64,000 nt of DNA from Portulaca oleracea (lineage: Eukaryota; Streptophyta; Magnoliopsida; Caryophyllales; Portulacaceae): contig CM055882.1 in NCBI GenBank assembly GCA_029582165.1, positions 11,612,001 through 11,676,000 on the forward strand, in the 5' to 3' direction. Below, piece by piece: positions 11,395 to 23,373 of the stretch. The notes under the pieces were generated by a model. It searched no databases. It was not told the origin of the DNA and was given only the letters and a program-made list of their open reading frames with translations. Position 1 is the stretch's first letter. Each line of letters opens with the position of its first letter. The translations under genes were made by a program, and so were the position numbers.

Positions 11395-11760
11395 GGTAAA
11401 CAAGGTTACAACAATAACTTCCTCAAGGCCGAGATCCGTCTGTCAAGGTATTAGCTTCACGATATATATGCTTTAATTTGTATATGACAAGGGTGGTTAG
11501 AAGCTTCTTGATATCCCTAATAATCATATCAATTTGCCATGGTATCTGGATTCTTCCTTCTATAACCTGAATAAGAATTAGGCTATCACCTTCAATCTGG
11601 ACTCAAGTAAAGCTAGCACGATCTAGGCCCGTTCTTAAGGCTAGTGCTTCCGTCAATAAGATGGAATGCGAATTTACTTGTCCTGCTCCAGCTAACTGAA
11701 CACTGCCTAGATAGTCCTAAACCACGAACCCAATTGTTGCCCCTCTAACTATTTAGGTAT
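11395..11760 (-). pseudogene. RNase H domain relic (retroelement-type)
   Basis: Minus-strand translation gives, in order, a GATIGFVV strand, SILLTEALALRTGLDRA (the conserved acidic helix), QIEGDSLILIQVI (catalytic Asp strand), PWQIDMIIRDIKKLL, and HIYREANTLTDG (the His/Asp C-terminal motif). This is the order seen in the RNase H domain at the end of plant LINE-derived proteins. Stop codons interrupt it and no start is present. Part of the adjacent sequence (ATTATCCTAAAAATACAG, CCCCTCTAACTATTTA) is duplicated between 11700 and 11960. Confidence 0.65.
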
Positions 11761-12223
11761 TACTACTTTGAAAAGAAACATTGAGATTTAATGCAACGTT
11801 TTATTTACTCTCTTTGTAATTGTTCATACAACTATTATCCTAAAAATATTATCCTAAAAATACAGTATTGTAATTGTTGCCCCTCTAACTATTTAGATAG
11901 TCCTAAACCACGAACCCAATTCGTAATGAAAAAATATTATCCTAAAAATACAGTATTGTAATTGTTCATAAAACATTAAATTAGAAATTATCAATCAAAG
12001 GGTGACATTAAAGACCATGACAGTCAATTAAGAGTCAAATAATATGAGATTTTTGGATGCTAAAATACGACACTTTTGGGGGGGTATTTAACAATAATGC
12101 ACTGAACTTTGACCTTGAACAATAATACACTGTACTTTGGGGGTGTTGAACAATAATGCACTCAGTATGATTTCGGTAGTGACTAACTTGGTGACAATCC
12201 TACATAGCAGATGGAGGAGATGA

Positions 12224-12945
12224 TGTAATACCCCGAATATGTTGATCAATTGTGGCTTAAGAGGATTGAAATGACTACTTATATCACCAAGGTGCACCTT
12301 CTTTTATGGTAGCTCATTCGTTGGGAAACTCTCAGTTAAGCGTGCTTGGCTGGGAGTAGTCTCAGGATGGGTGACTTCATGGGAAGTTTTCCCAAGCAGC
12401 GTGTGAGCAAGGACAAATTAAAGCACACTGAGAAGACTCGTGGTGATTTGTGGGGCTAGTCAGCGATCCTTAATGCAGTTATTGGTAACGTCCGCGGTCC
12501 GGGAAGGGCGGGGCGTTACAGATGGTATTAGAGCCAACTCGCGACCGTGAGCTGCGCCAGTGGACGAGAGAGTCATGAGCAGTCACCTAGCGGGGCAAAG
12601 ATTCTGGAGTGTATTGAGGCACAACGAGGACGTTGTGTGCTTAAGTGACGACGATTGTAATACCCCGGATATGTGGATAAAGTGTGGCTTAAGAGGATTG
12701 AAATGACTACTATACACCAAGGTGCACCTTCTTTTATGGTAGCTCATTCGTTGGGAACCTCTCAGTTAAGCGTGTCTGGCTTGGAGTAGTCTCAGGATGA
12801 GTAACCTCCTGGGAAGTTTTCCTAAGCAGCGTGTGAGCGAGGACGAAGCACGCTGAAAAGACTCGTGGTGATTTGTGGGGCCAGTCACCATTCCTTAAAG
12901 CAGTTAGTGGTAACGTCCGCGGTCCGAGAGGGGCGGGGCGTTGCA
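12224..12945 (+). mobile_element. Complete Cassandra TRIM retrotransposon, TSD GATGA
   Basis: LTR 1 (12224-12520, starts TGTAATACCCCG, ends GGGCGTTACA) and LTR 2 (12656-12945, starts TGTAATACCCCG, ends GGGCGTTGCA) are near-identical and flank only 135 bp. Two bases after LTR 1 is TGGTATTAGAGCC, a primer-binding site close to the initiator methionine tRNA complement. GATGA is duplicated at 12219-12223 and 12946-12950. Both LTRs carry 5S-rRNA-like sequence with the internal promoter. These are the defining features of Cassandra, a non-coding TRIM dependent on other elements' proteins. Confidence 0.9.
12327..12402 (+). other. 5S-rRNA-like domain in Cassandra LTR 1
   Basis: Contains AGTTAAGCGTGCTTGG (box A region), GGGAGTAGT (intermediate element) and AGGATGGGTGAC (box C), followed by GGGAAGTTTTCC, matching the 3' two thirds of plant 5S rRNA with scattered changes. 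It is part of the LTR, not a real 5S gene. A second copy is in LTR 2 around 12757-12832. Confidence 0.8.
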
Positions 12946-13353
12946 GATGAATTGGTCCAAAAATATTTAAATTTATAATACGTCAGCTGATCTACACATA
13001 AGCAAAGAGAATCAACTTTAAACAGAGTTTAAAAAGCATAAAATCATATTTGTTTAAATGTGTTTCGGTTGAGAGATTGTTGTTGTAGTTGTATAAAATC
13101 ACATTTGTTTGTGTAGATTAACTGTCATGTTATAAATTTAGATATTATTTAGTCTATTCATATTCTCGGTCCGCCACATAAGATCGTCACCAAGTCTGCC
13201 ATCGTCGAAATTGTTTTGGGCGCATTATTATCCAACACTCCTCAAAGTTCAGTGCATTAGTGTTAAAAATCAAAATTCAGTGCATTATTATCCAAAGTCA
13301 AAGTTCAGTGCACTATTGTCCAATACCCCAAATGTTCAATATATTAGCGTCCA

Positions 13354-14716
13354 AAAATCCAATCATATATATGAAATAGAGAGAAGTTCATTAAAGTAAA
13401 CTTTCATTTCTTCAACTAGGGTTTGATTCTCTCATTGGACTTGGACTTCTCTTTTTAAGGTGTTAATGTCTCCTTCAATCACAATAATTATGGTTCACAG
13501 GTTGAATTTTTTATTTGAGATCATTTGGGAGATTTGCGCAAAGTCGGTACGATCTCGGTTTGTTCTAACTTCATCCTTTTGACAGAAGCTTTAACATTAT
13601 GATTTGAGTTTCACCACACTCTACAAGCTGGATTTACTAAAGTCCAAATTGAATGGGACATTCTATAATATGTAATCAAACTGTCTAAGGTTCTATCTAT
13701 TTCCCATTTTCCCTTGGTTGATAGACATGATCATTGTTAGAGATATTATAAACCTTGTTTCTTAATTGGATGATTTTTCTTCTATCACATATATCGGGAA
13801 GCCAATATTACTCCAAATTGGCCGGTCAGCCAAGATCACTCTTTAAATAATGCAACTATCTGAAATTCACCCTCTTTTGTTTTTTCTTATATTTTTATTT
13901 AATGATATTTTAGAAAACTTCTTGATAGAAAGATATCTTGAATCTTGATGGTGTATCAGTGTATCTATCACTTGCAAATGATATTGAAAAACATGGAGGA
14001 AAAGTAACCCAATACTTTACGTAACAAATTCAAGTTTACTTGGTCAAAATATTAAATACTGTGCAAAATGTTAGTTGAATACGATCTTACTATGCGGTAA
14101 GTCAGTGTTTTAATTAGTGTTTTAATTAGTATTTTAATTAGTGTTTCAAATATCGTTTAGCATTTTGAATTGCTAATAAAGTTTACATGTATCATTTAAA
14201 TCAGCGGTTCATGTTTTTTGGACAAAGACTACAATTTGAAACTATTGTTAACACTTATATGTATATTTTTATATCAATTTGTATTATTTAAATTAACGTC
14301 AAATTTGCCAATCACAATTTTTCAAATGCTCATCTAAATTATTCAATAATCTCTAAATTAAAATGGTTGTCTTCTATTTGAATCGCTAATTTTATCGAGG
14401 AGCATCTAAAGAAGATTTTACAAGGGAAAAGAGAAGGGCCTATGTTGGGTTGACCAAGAGAAGGGCTTATGTTGTGCCAGTTCCTTTCTGAATGAACTCA
14501 AACCAGGTAATCATTGTTTGGTTATGGATGGCCCAAAAAAGACAAGGCTGAATAACACCCCCAGCCCAACCATTTCCTTTCCTTTTCTCTCACCTAGCCC
14601 AATACATTTCTGCTTCAATTTTTACAATTTACCTTCACTTTAATTATAACCTAATAAGTTGCTTTATATTAAATTTCTGTAAAATATTCTAGCCCTGCTA
14701 TGATAATTATACACTA
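13354..14716. other. Intergenic AT-rich, no gene seen
   Basis: No reading frame of interest. A short triplicated word, AGTGTTTTAATT with variants, is present at 14104-14140. Confidence 0.5.
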
Positions 14717-14922
14717 CCCCCTCCATTCCATATTAATTTTCCAAAACATCGTCTTTGACTAAAATTTTTTTATAGTATATTTTATCAAAAAATTACAAAA
14801 TTATATTTTTATGATAGTACTTTTCGTTATGAATCTAATGAATGCACTTTCATATATTAGAACATTGTATTATGTTGAGAAATTAATGACACATCCGGAC
14901 AATTAATATGGAACGGAGGGAG
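14717..14922. mobile_element. Stowaway-like MITE, TSD TA
   Basis: Left end CCCCCTCCATTCCATATTAA and right end TTAATATGGAACGGAGGGAG are inverted repeats of the classic CTCCCTCCGT type. TA dinucleotides flank both sides (14715-14716, 14923-14924). 206 bp, Tc1/mariner-dependent. Confidence 0.8.
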
Positions 14923-15068
14923 TACTACTCAGTACTCACCATTTAAAAGAAACATTTTCGGGACAAGAGAGTCAGAAATTCTTTTCATATTGGAAGCATA
15001 GAGATTTTCAAGCTCGATCCATTAGTTCATGATTTGAAAATTGTATGAAACTCCTAACTGTGTTATTA

Positions 15069-15292
15069 CCTCCATTCCAAATTAGTTGCTTTTAATTTTG
15101 ATATTTCAAGGAACACCAAATACTTTAAATTTACATAAGATAATATATTCCTGGAAAAAAGCGAGCAAAAAAAAACAATAAATAAGGACAATTTATTAAA
15201 AATTAGTAAGTACGTAAATATAATTATAAAACAATAAATATTATAAAGAAAATATAGTTTAGTTTAAGCAGACATTTTAAAATAGAAGGAAG
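15069..15292. mobile_element. Worn Stowaway-like MITE
   Basis: Begins CCTCCATTCCAAATTAGTTG and ends with AATAGAAGGAAGG, a weaker inverted match to the Stowaway consensus. Flanking TA is plausible but the ends have decayed. Confidence 0.35.
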
Positions 15293-15727
15293 GTAGCTAA
15301 TAATTATGTTGAAGCTCTTTATTTGAAATAAACTTAAATCTATATAATTAAAATATACAATGATTTTGGATTTTATCTTCACAAAAGAATGTAAACTATT
15401 GCTCGTGTTTTAGTATATTATTATTCGGCAATGTTTCTGATAATTATAATCCGGTTTGATAGTTTAAGAGCATTTATTGATTAATCTATATACGATCGTG
15501 ATATGATATATTTTGAAGTACTTACTTAAATCCATTAAGATGTTAAATTTAACAAAACCAATTAATTACTATTTATATTAAAATTCATTGTAACTTCATC
15601 AACATTATTACAAAATAAATCAATATTTTTAAAATTTATTATTTTTTTTACATAAATGCATGGCATAAAAATTGACTTATTTTAATTCATGTAGTGGACA
15701 GGTAGGCCCACCACATTTTACGCTTTA

Positions 15728-15908
15728 GGCACCGTTCTCTTATACGGTTGAAATTGTGGTGCGGTAAGTTATGGTGCGGCGAGTTGCGGTGGATTGCAGT
15801 GGAAAATAATAAATGGATTTGATATATAAAAAAATAAATAGTATATTACGGTAGATTGCGATAAATTGCAGTGCGATAAATTATGGTACCGCATAAAATA
15901 CCGGTGAC
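15728..15908. mobile_element. Tourist-like MITE, TSD TTA
   Basis: A 181-bp element starting GGCACCGT and ending ACCGGTGAC, with TTA on both sides (15725-15727, 15909-15911). The interior has the GTGGTGCGGTA / TGCAGTGCGATAA words of the 4224-4448 family, so it is a diverged member. Confidence 0.6.
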
Positions 15909-16250
15909 TTAGTTTGCTATCTATGCATGCATGCAGTGCACCAAAAGAAATATGAATGCATTATGCATGCATAGATCGTGGTATATGAGACAAGCAGTAC
16001 ATTAATCAATTCAAGTAAAATATTAAGCATAATATTAAACACAACCATTAATTAAACCCTAGAAGAAAATCCAATACAGCCATATCCGACAACATAAGAG
16101 ACCTCCGAGCTAGAGACGCAAAATGACACATATAACCCCGCATACATGCAACCACAACACTAATACAAAGTACTACGAGTGACCCAACACAAAACAAACT
16201 GAGCTAATATAACCAAAGAGACTCAAACTAAAACTCATCCATGCATGCAT

Positions 16251-16718
16251 TCAAGGAATAGGAACAGGCACACCACCACCACTACATGCGCAACCACCAC
16301 CACCTCCGCCGCCAGGAGCACCACCACCAGTGCCGCCACCGATGCCGCCTCCAGGCAAGATTCCGGTGCCGAGGCCAGTCCCTTGGAGGAAACTTATTGG
16401 AACAAAACCAACAACGCCGCCTACACCACCAGCCGCACCACCAAAGGGTACCGGTAGGGCCCCCATTCCTCCGATCGGGAAAAAGGTCTTCTGGTCGTTG
16501 GTTTGATCTCCCTTTGGTACGAAGCCGTTAGGGTTAGGGTTAGGGTTGTTGAGTAGGGTTGTAGAGGGAGCTTGTTTAGAAGCATCATTATTGATTTCCT
16601 TGGTGTTTTGGGCTTGGTTTTCTAGGGTTTTGGAGGTGGGTAGTTCCCTAGATGTTACATGCAACACAACTAGGGATAGTACCATGAAGAATGACCAAAA
16701 TGACCTTATTGTTCTCAT
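16251..16718 (-). CDS. Secreted Gly/Pro-rich protein, cell-wall type
   Basis: A 155-residue single-exon protein. Residues 1-24 are a signal peptide (MRTIRSFWSFFMVLSLVVLH, cleavage near TSR). Residues 25-65 are polar and rich in Asn, Thr and Lys, and include an NPNPNPNG run. From about 78 on the protein is rich in Gly and Val with PIGGMGALPVPFGG and a GGGGGGGCACSGGG cluster near the end, finishing PVPIP. Two Cys in the CAC motif are the only cysteines, perhaps for cross-linking. It resembles small secreted glycine-rich cell-wall proteins but I do not recognise a specific family. A TATA-like stretch (ATATATAT) lies at about 16874-16882, which would give a long leader of about 130 nt. Confidence 0.65.
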   Translation of the reverse strand: MRTIRSFWSFFMVLSLVVLHVTSRELPTSKTLENQAQNTKEINNDASKQAPSTTLLNNPNPNPNGFVPKGDQTNDQKTFFPIGGMGALPVPFGGAAGGVGGVVGFVPISFLQGTGLGTGILPGGGIGGGTGGGAPGGGGGGGCACSGGGVPVPIP

Positions 16719-17109
16719 CTCTCTCTTTTTCTCTCTATCGATCTGTTTAGCTAGGGTGAATATGGAGTGTGATCAAGTTTGGATCCATGCATGTTGATTT
16801 TAAAGAGTATGTGAACGGTGGATGGATAGACTGGTAGTTGAGGAGCATTTAAGGAAGGCCATAAATGAGATGGGGATATATATGGTCTCAAACAGTAGTT
16901 CTTACAGTTGGAATTTCAATTGAGTTCTTAATCACTTCAATTGAATTAGAATAAACTGAGGGAATTAATCAAAAGGATTAACGATTGACGGAGTACTGTA
17001 ATTAGATTCAAGTTCATTTTATATTGACACATTTCGTTGTGGATGGACTAAAAAATTACATCTAATCATTCATTAGAAAAAATAAATTAGGGAAGGTTGC
17101 ATAGGTGAG

Positions 17110-17683
17110 GGTTGTTTGCATTTTGGACCTTTGAAGTATAAGGTAATTTATTTTATGAATCATTGGTTTTCAACGTTAATTTTTTAAACCCTAAAGTTTG
17201 TAAGCTAAATAAAAAAGGATTTTAAAGTTTGTGGACTGAAAAAGGTTCATGTACTGTTTTTCTTTTTCTTTTCATGTTTGAATTTCTCTCTTAATTGACG
17301 CTAAACTTAAAATACTAATGTTAAAACTGATATTGAAATTATCATTCACCTCTCTTATTCAAGTCAGAGCTACTTATGCCCTTAAACACCCTTGGTCTAA
17401 GTAGCTCCGACATGAATAAGAGATATGTATTATAATCCTAATATATTTTTTAATCTTAGTCCTAATTAAGTTTGGCGCCAATGATCGGGAGAGAAATTCA
17501 TACATGGGAAGAAAAAAAAAGAATGGGACATGAGCATTTTTTTTCAGCCTGCAAACTTTAATATCCTTTTTTATTCAGCTCATAAACTGTAGGGTCCAAA
17601 AAATTAACCTTGAAAACTAAGGGTTCAGAAAATTAATTATCCGATACTTCGGGGTCCAAAATGCAAATAAAAAAACCCTAGGT
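17110..17683. mobile_element. Mutator-like foldback MITE, copy C, TSD ATAGGTGAG
   Basis: The left end GTTGTTTGCATTTTGGACC pairs with the right end GGGTCCAAAATGCAAATAA. The 9-bp direct repeat ATAGGTGAG is at 17101-17109 and 17684-17692, as expected for Mutator-like elements. The centre holds a second inverted repeat around CTCTCTTATTCA and TGAATAAGAGAT. Same family as 26472-27027 and 29878-30432. Confidence 0.8.
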
Positions 17684-17692
17684 ATAGGTGAG

Positions 17693-19420
17693 TTTGATTG
17701 GGAAAGTTTTAACAAAAATAATATGAGTCTTGGGGTAAGACACCTTTTAATCATTAAATTATATTATTATAGATTAAGATTAAATTAAATGATATGATTA
17801 AATTCTATAATTATAATATCACATATAAGTTGTACAAAATTATACTTTTATCCATTGTTTTTTGTATTTAAAAAAAACATTTATAATAAGCTTATCGGAA
17901 GTGGTTTATTTGATAGGGTATCATTTATGTTCATTAACACATCTTATGCATCTCAAGCTTCTTACAATAGATGAATACTTACTATAAAAAAGTAATGTCC
18001 AAAATTATAAGAAATATCAATTTGATAAAGGGTAAGACACATAAAAAAACGTCTGGGATAAGACCTGTATCATCACACAAGATTTAATTACTTTTTCTAA
18101 TTGATGATTACTAAAAAATATATCGCACGTTATGTACAAATATTTTAATTAATATATTTTGCAGTCATATAATTTAAAATCATTATTTAAAAATTTATAT
18201 GTTACGAAAAATATATGAATAATGATAGTATACTTTTTTCATAGATATTATTCGTTAAATGTAAATTAATAACTATTATAATTTAAACCTAAAAATAATT
18301 TCAAATAAATTAATTAAAACTGCCTAGTTTTGGAGCGAGAGTTCTTTGTTTTTCCTTCAATTATTAGTTTTCAAAGGTCAAAAGACACGAATAGGCATCC
18401 ATAATACAACGAAATCGATCTAAACAAATAATCCTACAAAACTCACGTCTTCAATAAAGGCACCATACAATAACTTAAAGTAAAACAAACTCGTGGTTAA
18501 GACATACTACCTCCGTTCCACATTATTTGTCATCTTAGAAAATTGTACAGTCAAATTTATATAATTTTAACTAAAAATTTCTCAATATATATAATAACTT
18601 GTTAAATAAATTGAATTACAAACATTAAATTTATAACAAAAAATATTATCATAAAAAAATAATATTGCAATTGTATATGATAGTTCAAAAAATGTTATCA
18701 TCTTACTTGAAATTTTATGATGTATTTACTTTATTAACTTAATAAGATGAAAAACTTTTTGGCCCCTTCTACTAAACCCAATATTAATCACTTAATTGTG
18801 TTGACCTAAGCGATCTGTTTCTAATTTCTTGCATAATTAGATGAGGATTATGGAGCGAGAATATAGTATTGGGTTAACCTGATCGATGAAGACACAGCGT
18901 ATGTGTGGAAATTAAATGTGGGAAGAGTAAAGAATTGAGGGAATTGCAGAGGGAGACAGGTGGATGGAGGCCAGACAAGCAAGCTAGCTGGCTAAGGTTG
19001 ATATCCATATATATGAATATCAGTGTATTTATGGAATGTTGATTTGCATGGAGACAGCGTTACTTCTGCTCTTCACCATGCATGCATGCAATTCTTCATC
19101 CTCTCGATTTCCACCCACCTATAATGCCCTTACTATTCACCTTGGGAGCCACAACATGTGAGCCGGCCTTGAGTTTAGACCTATTCTAACGCCCCAACCA
19201 CTTTTCACCCGAGGATGTTTGCCAAACATTTTAAGTCACCACAAATATTTTCAATGCGGTTTGTCCCATTTTTACTTACTCAGATCGCTATATGAGATAA
19301 CTTTCGGAAAGCCTTTATAAATGTTGAGGAGATAGGCAGGAGTCCACTTCAATCAAGACATATAATACATAAGTTAAGTCAGGTTTTATCTTAAAATCAA
19401 TTGATGTTAAGAGCAGTAAC
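17693..19420. other. Intergenic AT-rich, no gene seen
   Basis: No supported gene. A Stowaway-like left end (ACCTCCGTTCCACATTATTTG, split here as ACCTCCGTTCCA then CATTATTTG) sits at about 18511 without a matching right end. Tandem ATGCATGC words occur near 19080. Confidence 0.4.
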
Positions 19421-19422
19421 TT

Positions 19423-20810
19423 TTTTTTTCGATAATTAGTAAGCCAAAAAGGCTAAGTGTAGAAACTGTAAGGACCTCCAACTTAACCACTGTCGCTGAG
19501 GTCCTCAGCATTGTCGTTAGTTTTGTTTGAAAGAACTAAATCACAAATAAATCAGAGAAGTATCCCATCATATATTATCTTACTATATCTGAATATTACC
19601 TAGATGATTCACACTGATTTATACACTTTCTCTTTTAGAAAGACAATCCCACAAGTTTCCAAATAATTGAAGATTGAAGATCAAGTGAAGATAGGAAAGT
19701 ATCAATCAACAAGGAAATGGAATATTAAACAGTTGGAGCTGAATGGAGCATCTATAAATAGTCTTGTGCATCCTCCTTGGAGTATTAGGCGATTCCAAGC
19801 AAGTAATCGTGGTGTAGGAAATCGTTTGAAATTTCTGAGTGTAGATAATGAGTCCTTGGTGAGTTATGTAGCCAGTAAGGTAATTCCGGTGAGGTAACCA
19901 AGGACCTTGGTGAGTAATGTAGCCAAATATGTTGGTGAGGTATTGTGTAGCAAAGTCTTGAAGTACTAAGGCTTTGTGAGGTTAATATCCAATACAATTC
20001 GTCATCCTCTTCTCTACCTCTGCAGAGGTCCTTCTCTCTGTCTCATCTGTGAGGTCTCTGCTATCTACCTCATCTGTGAAACCTCGTCTGTGAGGTCTCT
20101 GCTCTCTGCCTCATCTGCTTGCCTTGTCTGTGAGGCCCCTCTACGCCTTCATCTGCCTCGTCTGTGAGGCTCCTCTACATAACCTTTCATTGAGTGTTCT
20201 GCCTTTGTAAGCAATATCAAGGACCTCAACTGTTCTGATCTTACTAAGTTCTTAACCTCCTCTATCTCTCTTGTACCTCAATGTTTATCTAATAAAGATG
20301 TATTATTAAGTTCGTTCAAATGTTATTAACGTCTTTATGTTTATATGTGAAGAACGTTGAATCAAACATTTTCACCCCCCTCAAGGGTCCCAACACTAAG
20401 GATGCATCAGAGATGCTACAAGACCGCCAAAACAGTAGAACACCTAGAAGTCAGCAACCAAAGAACAAAAGACAAAACCGCAAAAAAGGACTACAACAAA
20501 GCAAAAGAAAAACAGTTATCTAGTAAGATCCTTCTTTTTTTTCCAGCATATCATCCTTGAAGGCTTTAGCCACAGTCTCCTGATCATCACTAGACAAATT
20601 TAACCGATACACAAGTTTCGCTACTCTATGAGCCTCCTCATCCAGTCTCTCCAAGGAGAGATCCACTATATTCAAAGATCTCTCAGCAGTACTGTTATCC
20701 ACATCATTACTGTTAGAACTACAGCTTCGAGAAGGATTCTTCAACCCTTTACTTACTTTACTTGTAAACAATGTCATTTCCCTTTATTTTTCCGATGTGA
20801 GAAATTTTAC
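19423..20810 (-). mobile_element. Retroposon 3' end (LINE-like), split by a solo LTR
   Basis: On the minus strand the sequence ends AGCCTTTTTGGCTTACTAAT, then ATCG and a run of A (plus-strand T run at 19423-19431), a typical retroposed 3' end. The same tail is found at 58777-58900, where AGCCTTTATGGCTGCTAG is followed by CCAACTATCG and A residues. Here the tail is interrupted by the solo LTR at 19458-20395. An 85-codon frame (20777-20520) with a charged, helical C-terminus (SLERLDEEAHRVAKLVYRLN) runs into this tail, but I do not recognise it; it may be the C-terminus of the retroposon's or a retroposed protein. Confidence 0.5.
19458..20395 (+). mobile_element. Solo LTR (Copia-like), TSD CTAAG
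   Basis: Starts TGTAGAAACTGTAAGG, ends AAGGGTCCCAACA, and CTAAG is duplicated at 19453-19457 and 20396-20400. It contains a TATA box (CTATAAATAG near 19751-19760) and a downstream AATAAAG, so it reads on the plus strand. The stretch 20020-20170 is an imperfect repeat of CTCATCTGTGAGGTCTCTGC. There is no internal region, so it arose by LTR-LTR recombination. Confidence 0.85.
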
Positions 20811-20811
20811 T

Positions 20812-21367
20812 TAATACTAAAAATAAATGTATTACCAATCATTTTTTTCCAACCAATTAATATGGTTGGAAAAATCAACCCTTTTAGCAACCATTTCATT
20901 TTTTTTAATTTTTCAACTATTTTTCAACTTTTAAGTGGGAAAATGGTTGGAAATTCCAACCACTTTTGCTAAAATGGTAGGAAATTTTTCCTACCATCAT
21001 TTTTCTCACTATTTGAAAATGGTTGGAAAAATAGTAGGATTACTAACCATTTTTCTAACCATTTTTCGAACAGTAGGTAAATGATTGGTAGGAAACTTTT
21101 CCCACTGTTTAAAAATGGTTAGAAAAACGGTCGAATTATCAAACATTTTTCCAACCATTTTTGAACTGTGGGAAATGATTCGTAGGAAACTTTTTCCATC
21201 ATTTTAGCAAAAGTGGTTGAAATTTTCAACCATTTTTCTCACTTAAAAGTAGAAAAATATTTGAAAAATTATAAAAATATAAAATGGTTGTTAAAACGGT
21301 TGGTTTTTTCCAACCATTTTAAATTGGTTGGAAAAAATGGTCAATAATACACATCCTTTTAATAGTG
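20812..21367. mobile_element. Non-autonomous CACTA element, TSD ACT
   Basis: Member of the GGTTGGAAAAA family. The right end is intact (TTTTAATAGTG); the left CACTA has decayed to TAATACTAAAAATAAATG. ACT flanks both sides (20809-20811, 21368-21370). 556 bp, longer and more diverged than the 6424 copy, with more GGTTGGAAAAA units in the centre. Confidence 0.7.
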
Positions 21368-21370
21368 ACT

Positions 21371-23373
21371 CATGGGTGAATCCAAATAATATGTTTAATT
21401 TATAGTTAGATGGCAATATGTTCATCCTTACGTTTTTATACATAAGGACTTATTTTGATACTTCAATTTATTCTTGTTAGGGGATAAAGTCCTAAATGTC
21501 CTACAATTTTCAGAAATAAACATTTACTTTTTCTTCAGATTAACTTGAATGTGACCTTCATTAAGTTATATGATATGAAAAATGGTGAAATAATCAAACA
21601 AATATATTGGTGGCAGCACTGGTCCAGACTGTCCAGTGATTTCCCTTTCAAAAATATTTCTATAATTTTTTTTTTGGAGGAAAAATACGCCAATATTTAT
21701 AAACATAAAAAGAAAAGGCAACACAGTGAAATGAATTGTATGGTTAATGATTATAATGCTTTTCTGATCGCGAGCCCCTCAACCCATGCAAATATGCAAT
21801 GCAAATAAAAAAGTTTGGAACAGTTGCTAATTACTGCTTGTAAAGCTGGTAAAACTGCATGATGAAAATGAGACTACATAATAATAAATTTAATTATAGT
21901 AATTAATTATATGGGGCCCAGTAACAGTGGACACTTTCTCGTTTGTATCGGAGGCCCAATACGTATCGGCGGCCTGCTTATTTAATGGACCCTCGTTAAT
22001 CTTTAGGCTAAGATTGTGGGATTTATATTTTGAATTTAACAAAAGGGTTATGGACTTCAATTGATGGCTTGAGAAGCAAATTCACCATGAAGGAATAAGA
22101 GAATAATGAGGTCCTAAATCGTAAAATATGTGGAAATTATCAAGATGGACATGATATAACTTTTTTTTAAAAAAATTCATTTTCTATTTTTTTCCATCAA
22201 TTATCCGAGTTGACATCAAAAAAAAATCTGTCATGATTTATTCAAGTTGTAACCATAGCTTACCATTGAGTAAACTATGATTATTAATTAAAATTGTGAC
22301 TATGATTTGACGCTGAGTGCACCCATTAATTATTCAACCACAACAGAATTTCTAAGCAGAATCGTCTGTTCCAAGACCCTCCCTAACCACCCCCTTGACC
22401 CAATTGAGATTAGAAAACAACAAGAGTTCTTTAAGACTCTAGATGGTTCAACGTAACCACTCCTAATGTTGTAGTCAGGTTTATGGACTTGGAATCCATT
22501 CCTTCATATTCGATCAAGCCTACTACATCTGTCAATTTAGGGGATTTGCAAGGAGAACCAGTGGGGCATTATCACAGGGGCCAAGACTTTCTTTTCATTC
22601 AAGGAGACTCTTGAATTTTTCGAGCTTGAAGACGATGTTTTCTTTGTTCCCAACAACCCAAAGAAGAAAAACAAGAAAAATGGTATAAAATTTGAGAATT
22701 TGATGTGGGTGTTAAAAAGCAGTAGCACAGGAGAAAGAGAGATAAATGTAGGAGACCAACCCCAGCAAGCACTTCAATTTCAAAAGCAACAAATCGATTT
22801 TTGGGTGGGGGAGGGGGGAGGAGTTGAGTTTTAGGGTTTAGGTGGAGGTCATCGTCCTCATTTAGCTCAACAAAATCGTTGTCATCTTTGTTGGGTGTTA
22901 TTGATGTTAAACCATGGTTACAACTTTAATAATCTACAGTTTTACTCAATGAAAAATCATGATTACAATAACTTGAATAAACCATGACCAATGTTTTTGA
23001 TTGAGAAAATTTTTTTGAAAATAAATTTTAGAAAAAAGTCATGAAATGTTAACCTTGGTGGTACTTGTTATTAATTAATGAATCAAAAGTTAATTTATTT
23101 TTGTCCAATAGTCTCAAAAATGGAATTTTTAATCCTTTTCTCTATGTTAATTATTTTTTTTGATTCAAAACTCTTTCTATATATTATTACTAATTAATAT
23201 TTTATTAAAAAAATTACAACATAATTTAAATTATAAAAATTCCATATAATATATCATTATATATATTTAAAATTAATACTAATTAAATTTGACTAACTTA
23301 AAATTTAAACGACTAGCAAAATATAAAAATGTAGAGGGATTCAGAGAAATTCCAGCTAGAAAAGTGTCGTAAT
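21371..23373. other. Intergenic; one possible decayed coding patch
   Basis: Mostly AT-rich without genes. Between about 22340 and 22800 the base composition is more even, and a plus-strand reading GAKTFFSFKETLEFFELEDD, then VFFVPNNPKK, looks protein-like over about 50 codons. No start, stop or splice context could be built and no family was recognised. Confidence 0.3.

Larger units (their letters stand above)
12047..13353. mobile_element. Foldback repeat interrupted by Cassandra
   Basis: Left arm (about 12047-12190) and right arm (about 13200-13353) are inverted copies. Both contain two to four tandem units of AATAATGCACTGAACTTTG and outer ends related to GATTTTTGGATGCTAA. The Cassandra element at 12224-12945 sits just inside the left arm. 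No target duplication was established for the outer element, so its boundaries are approximate. Confidence 0.5.

Noticed and set aside
12327..12402. A functional 5S rRNA gene
   Set aside because: The sequence is incomplete and substituted and lies in both LTRs of a Cassandra element.
16524..16546. TTAGGG-like run suggesting an interstitial telomere repeat
   Set aside because: Only about three units, of the vertebrate and not the plant type, and they encode the NPNPNPNG part of the glycine-rich protein.
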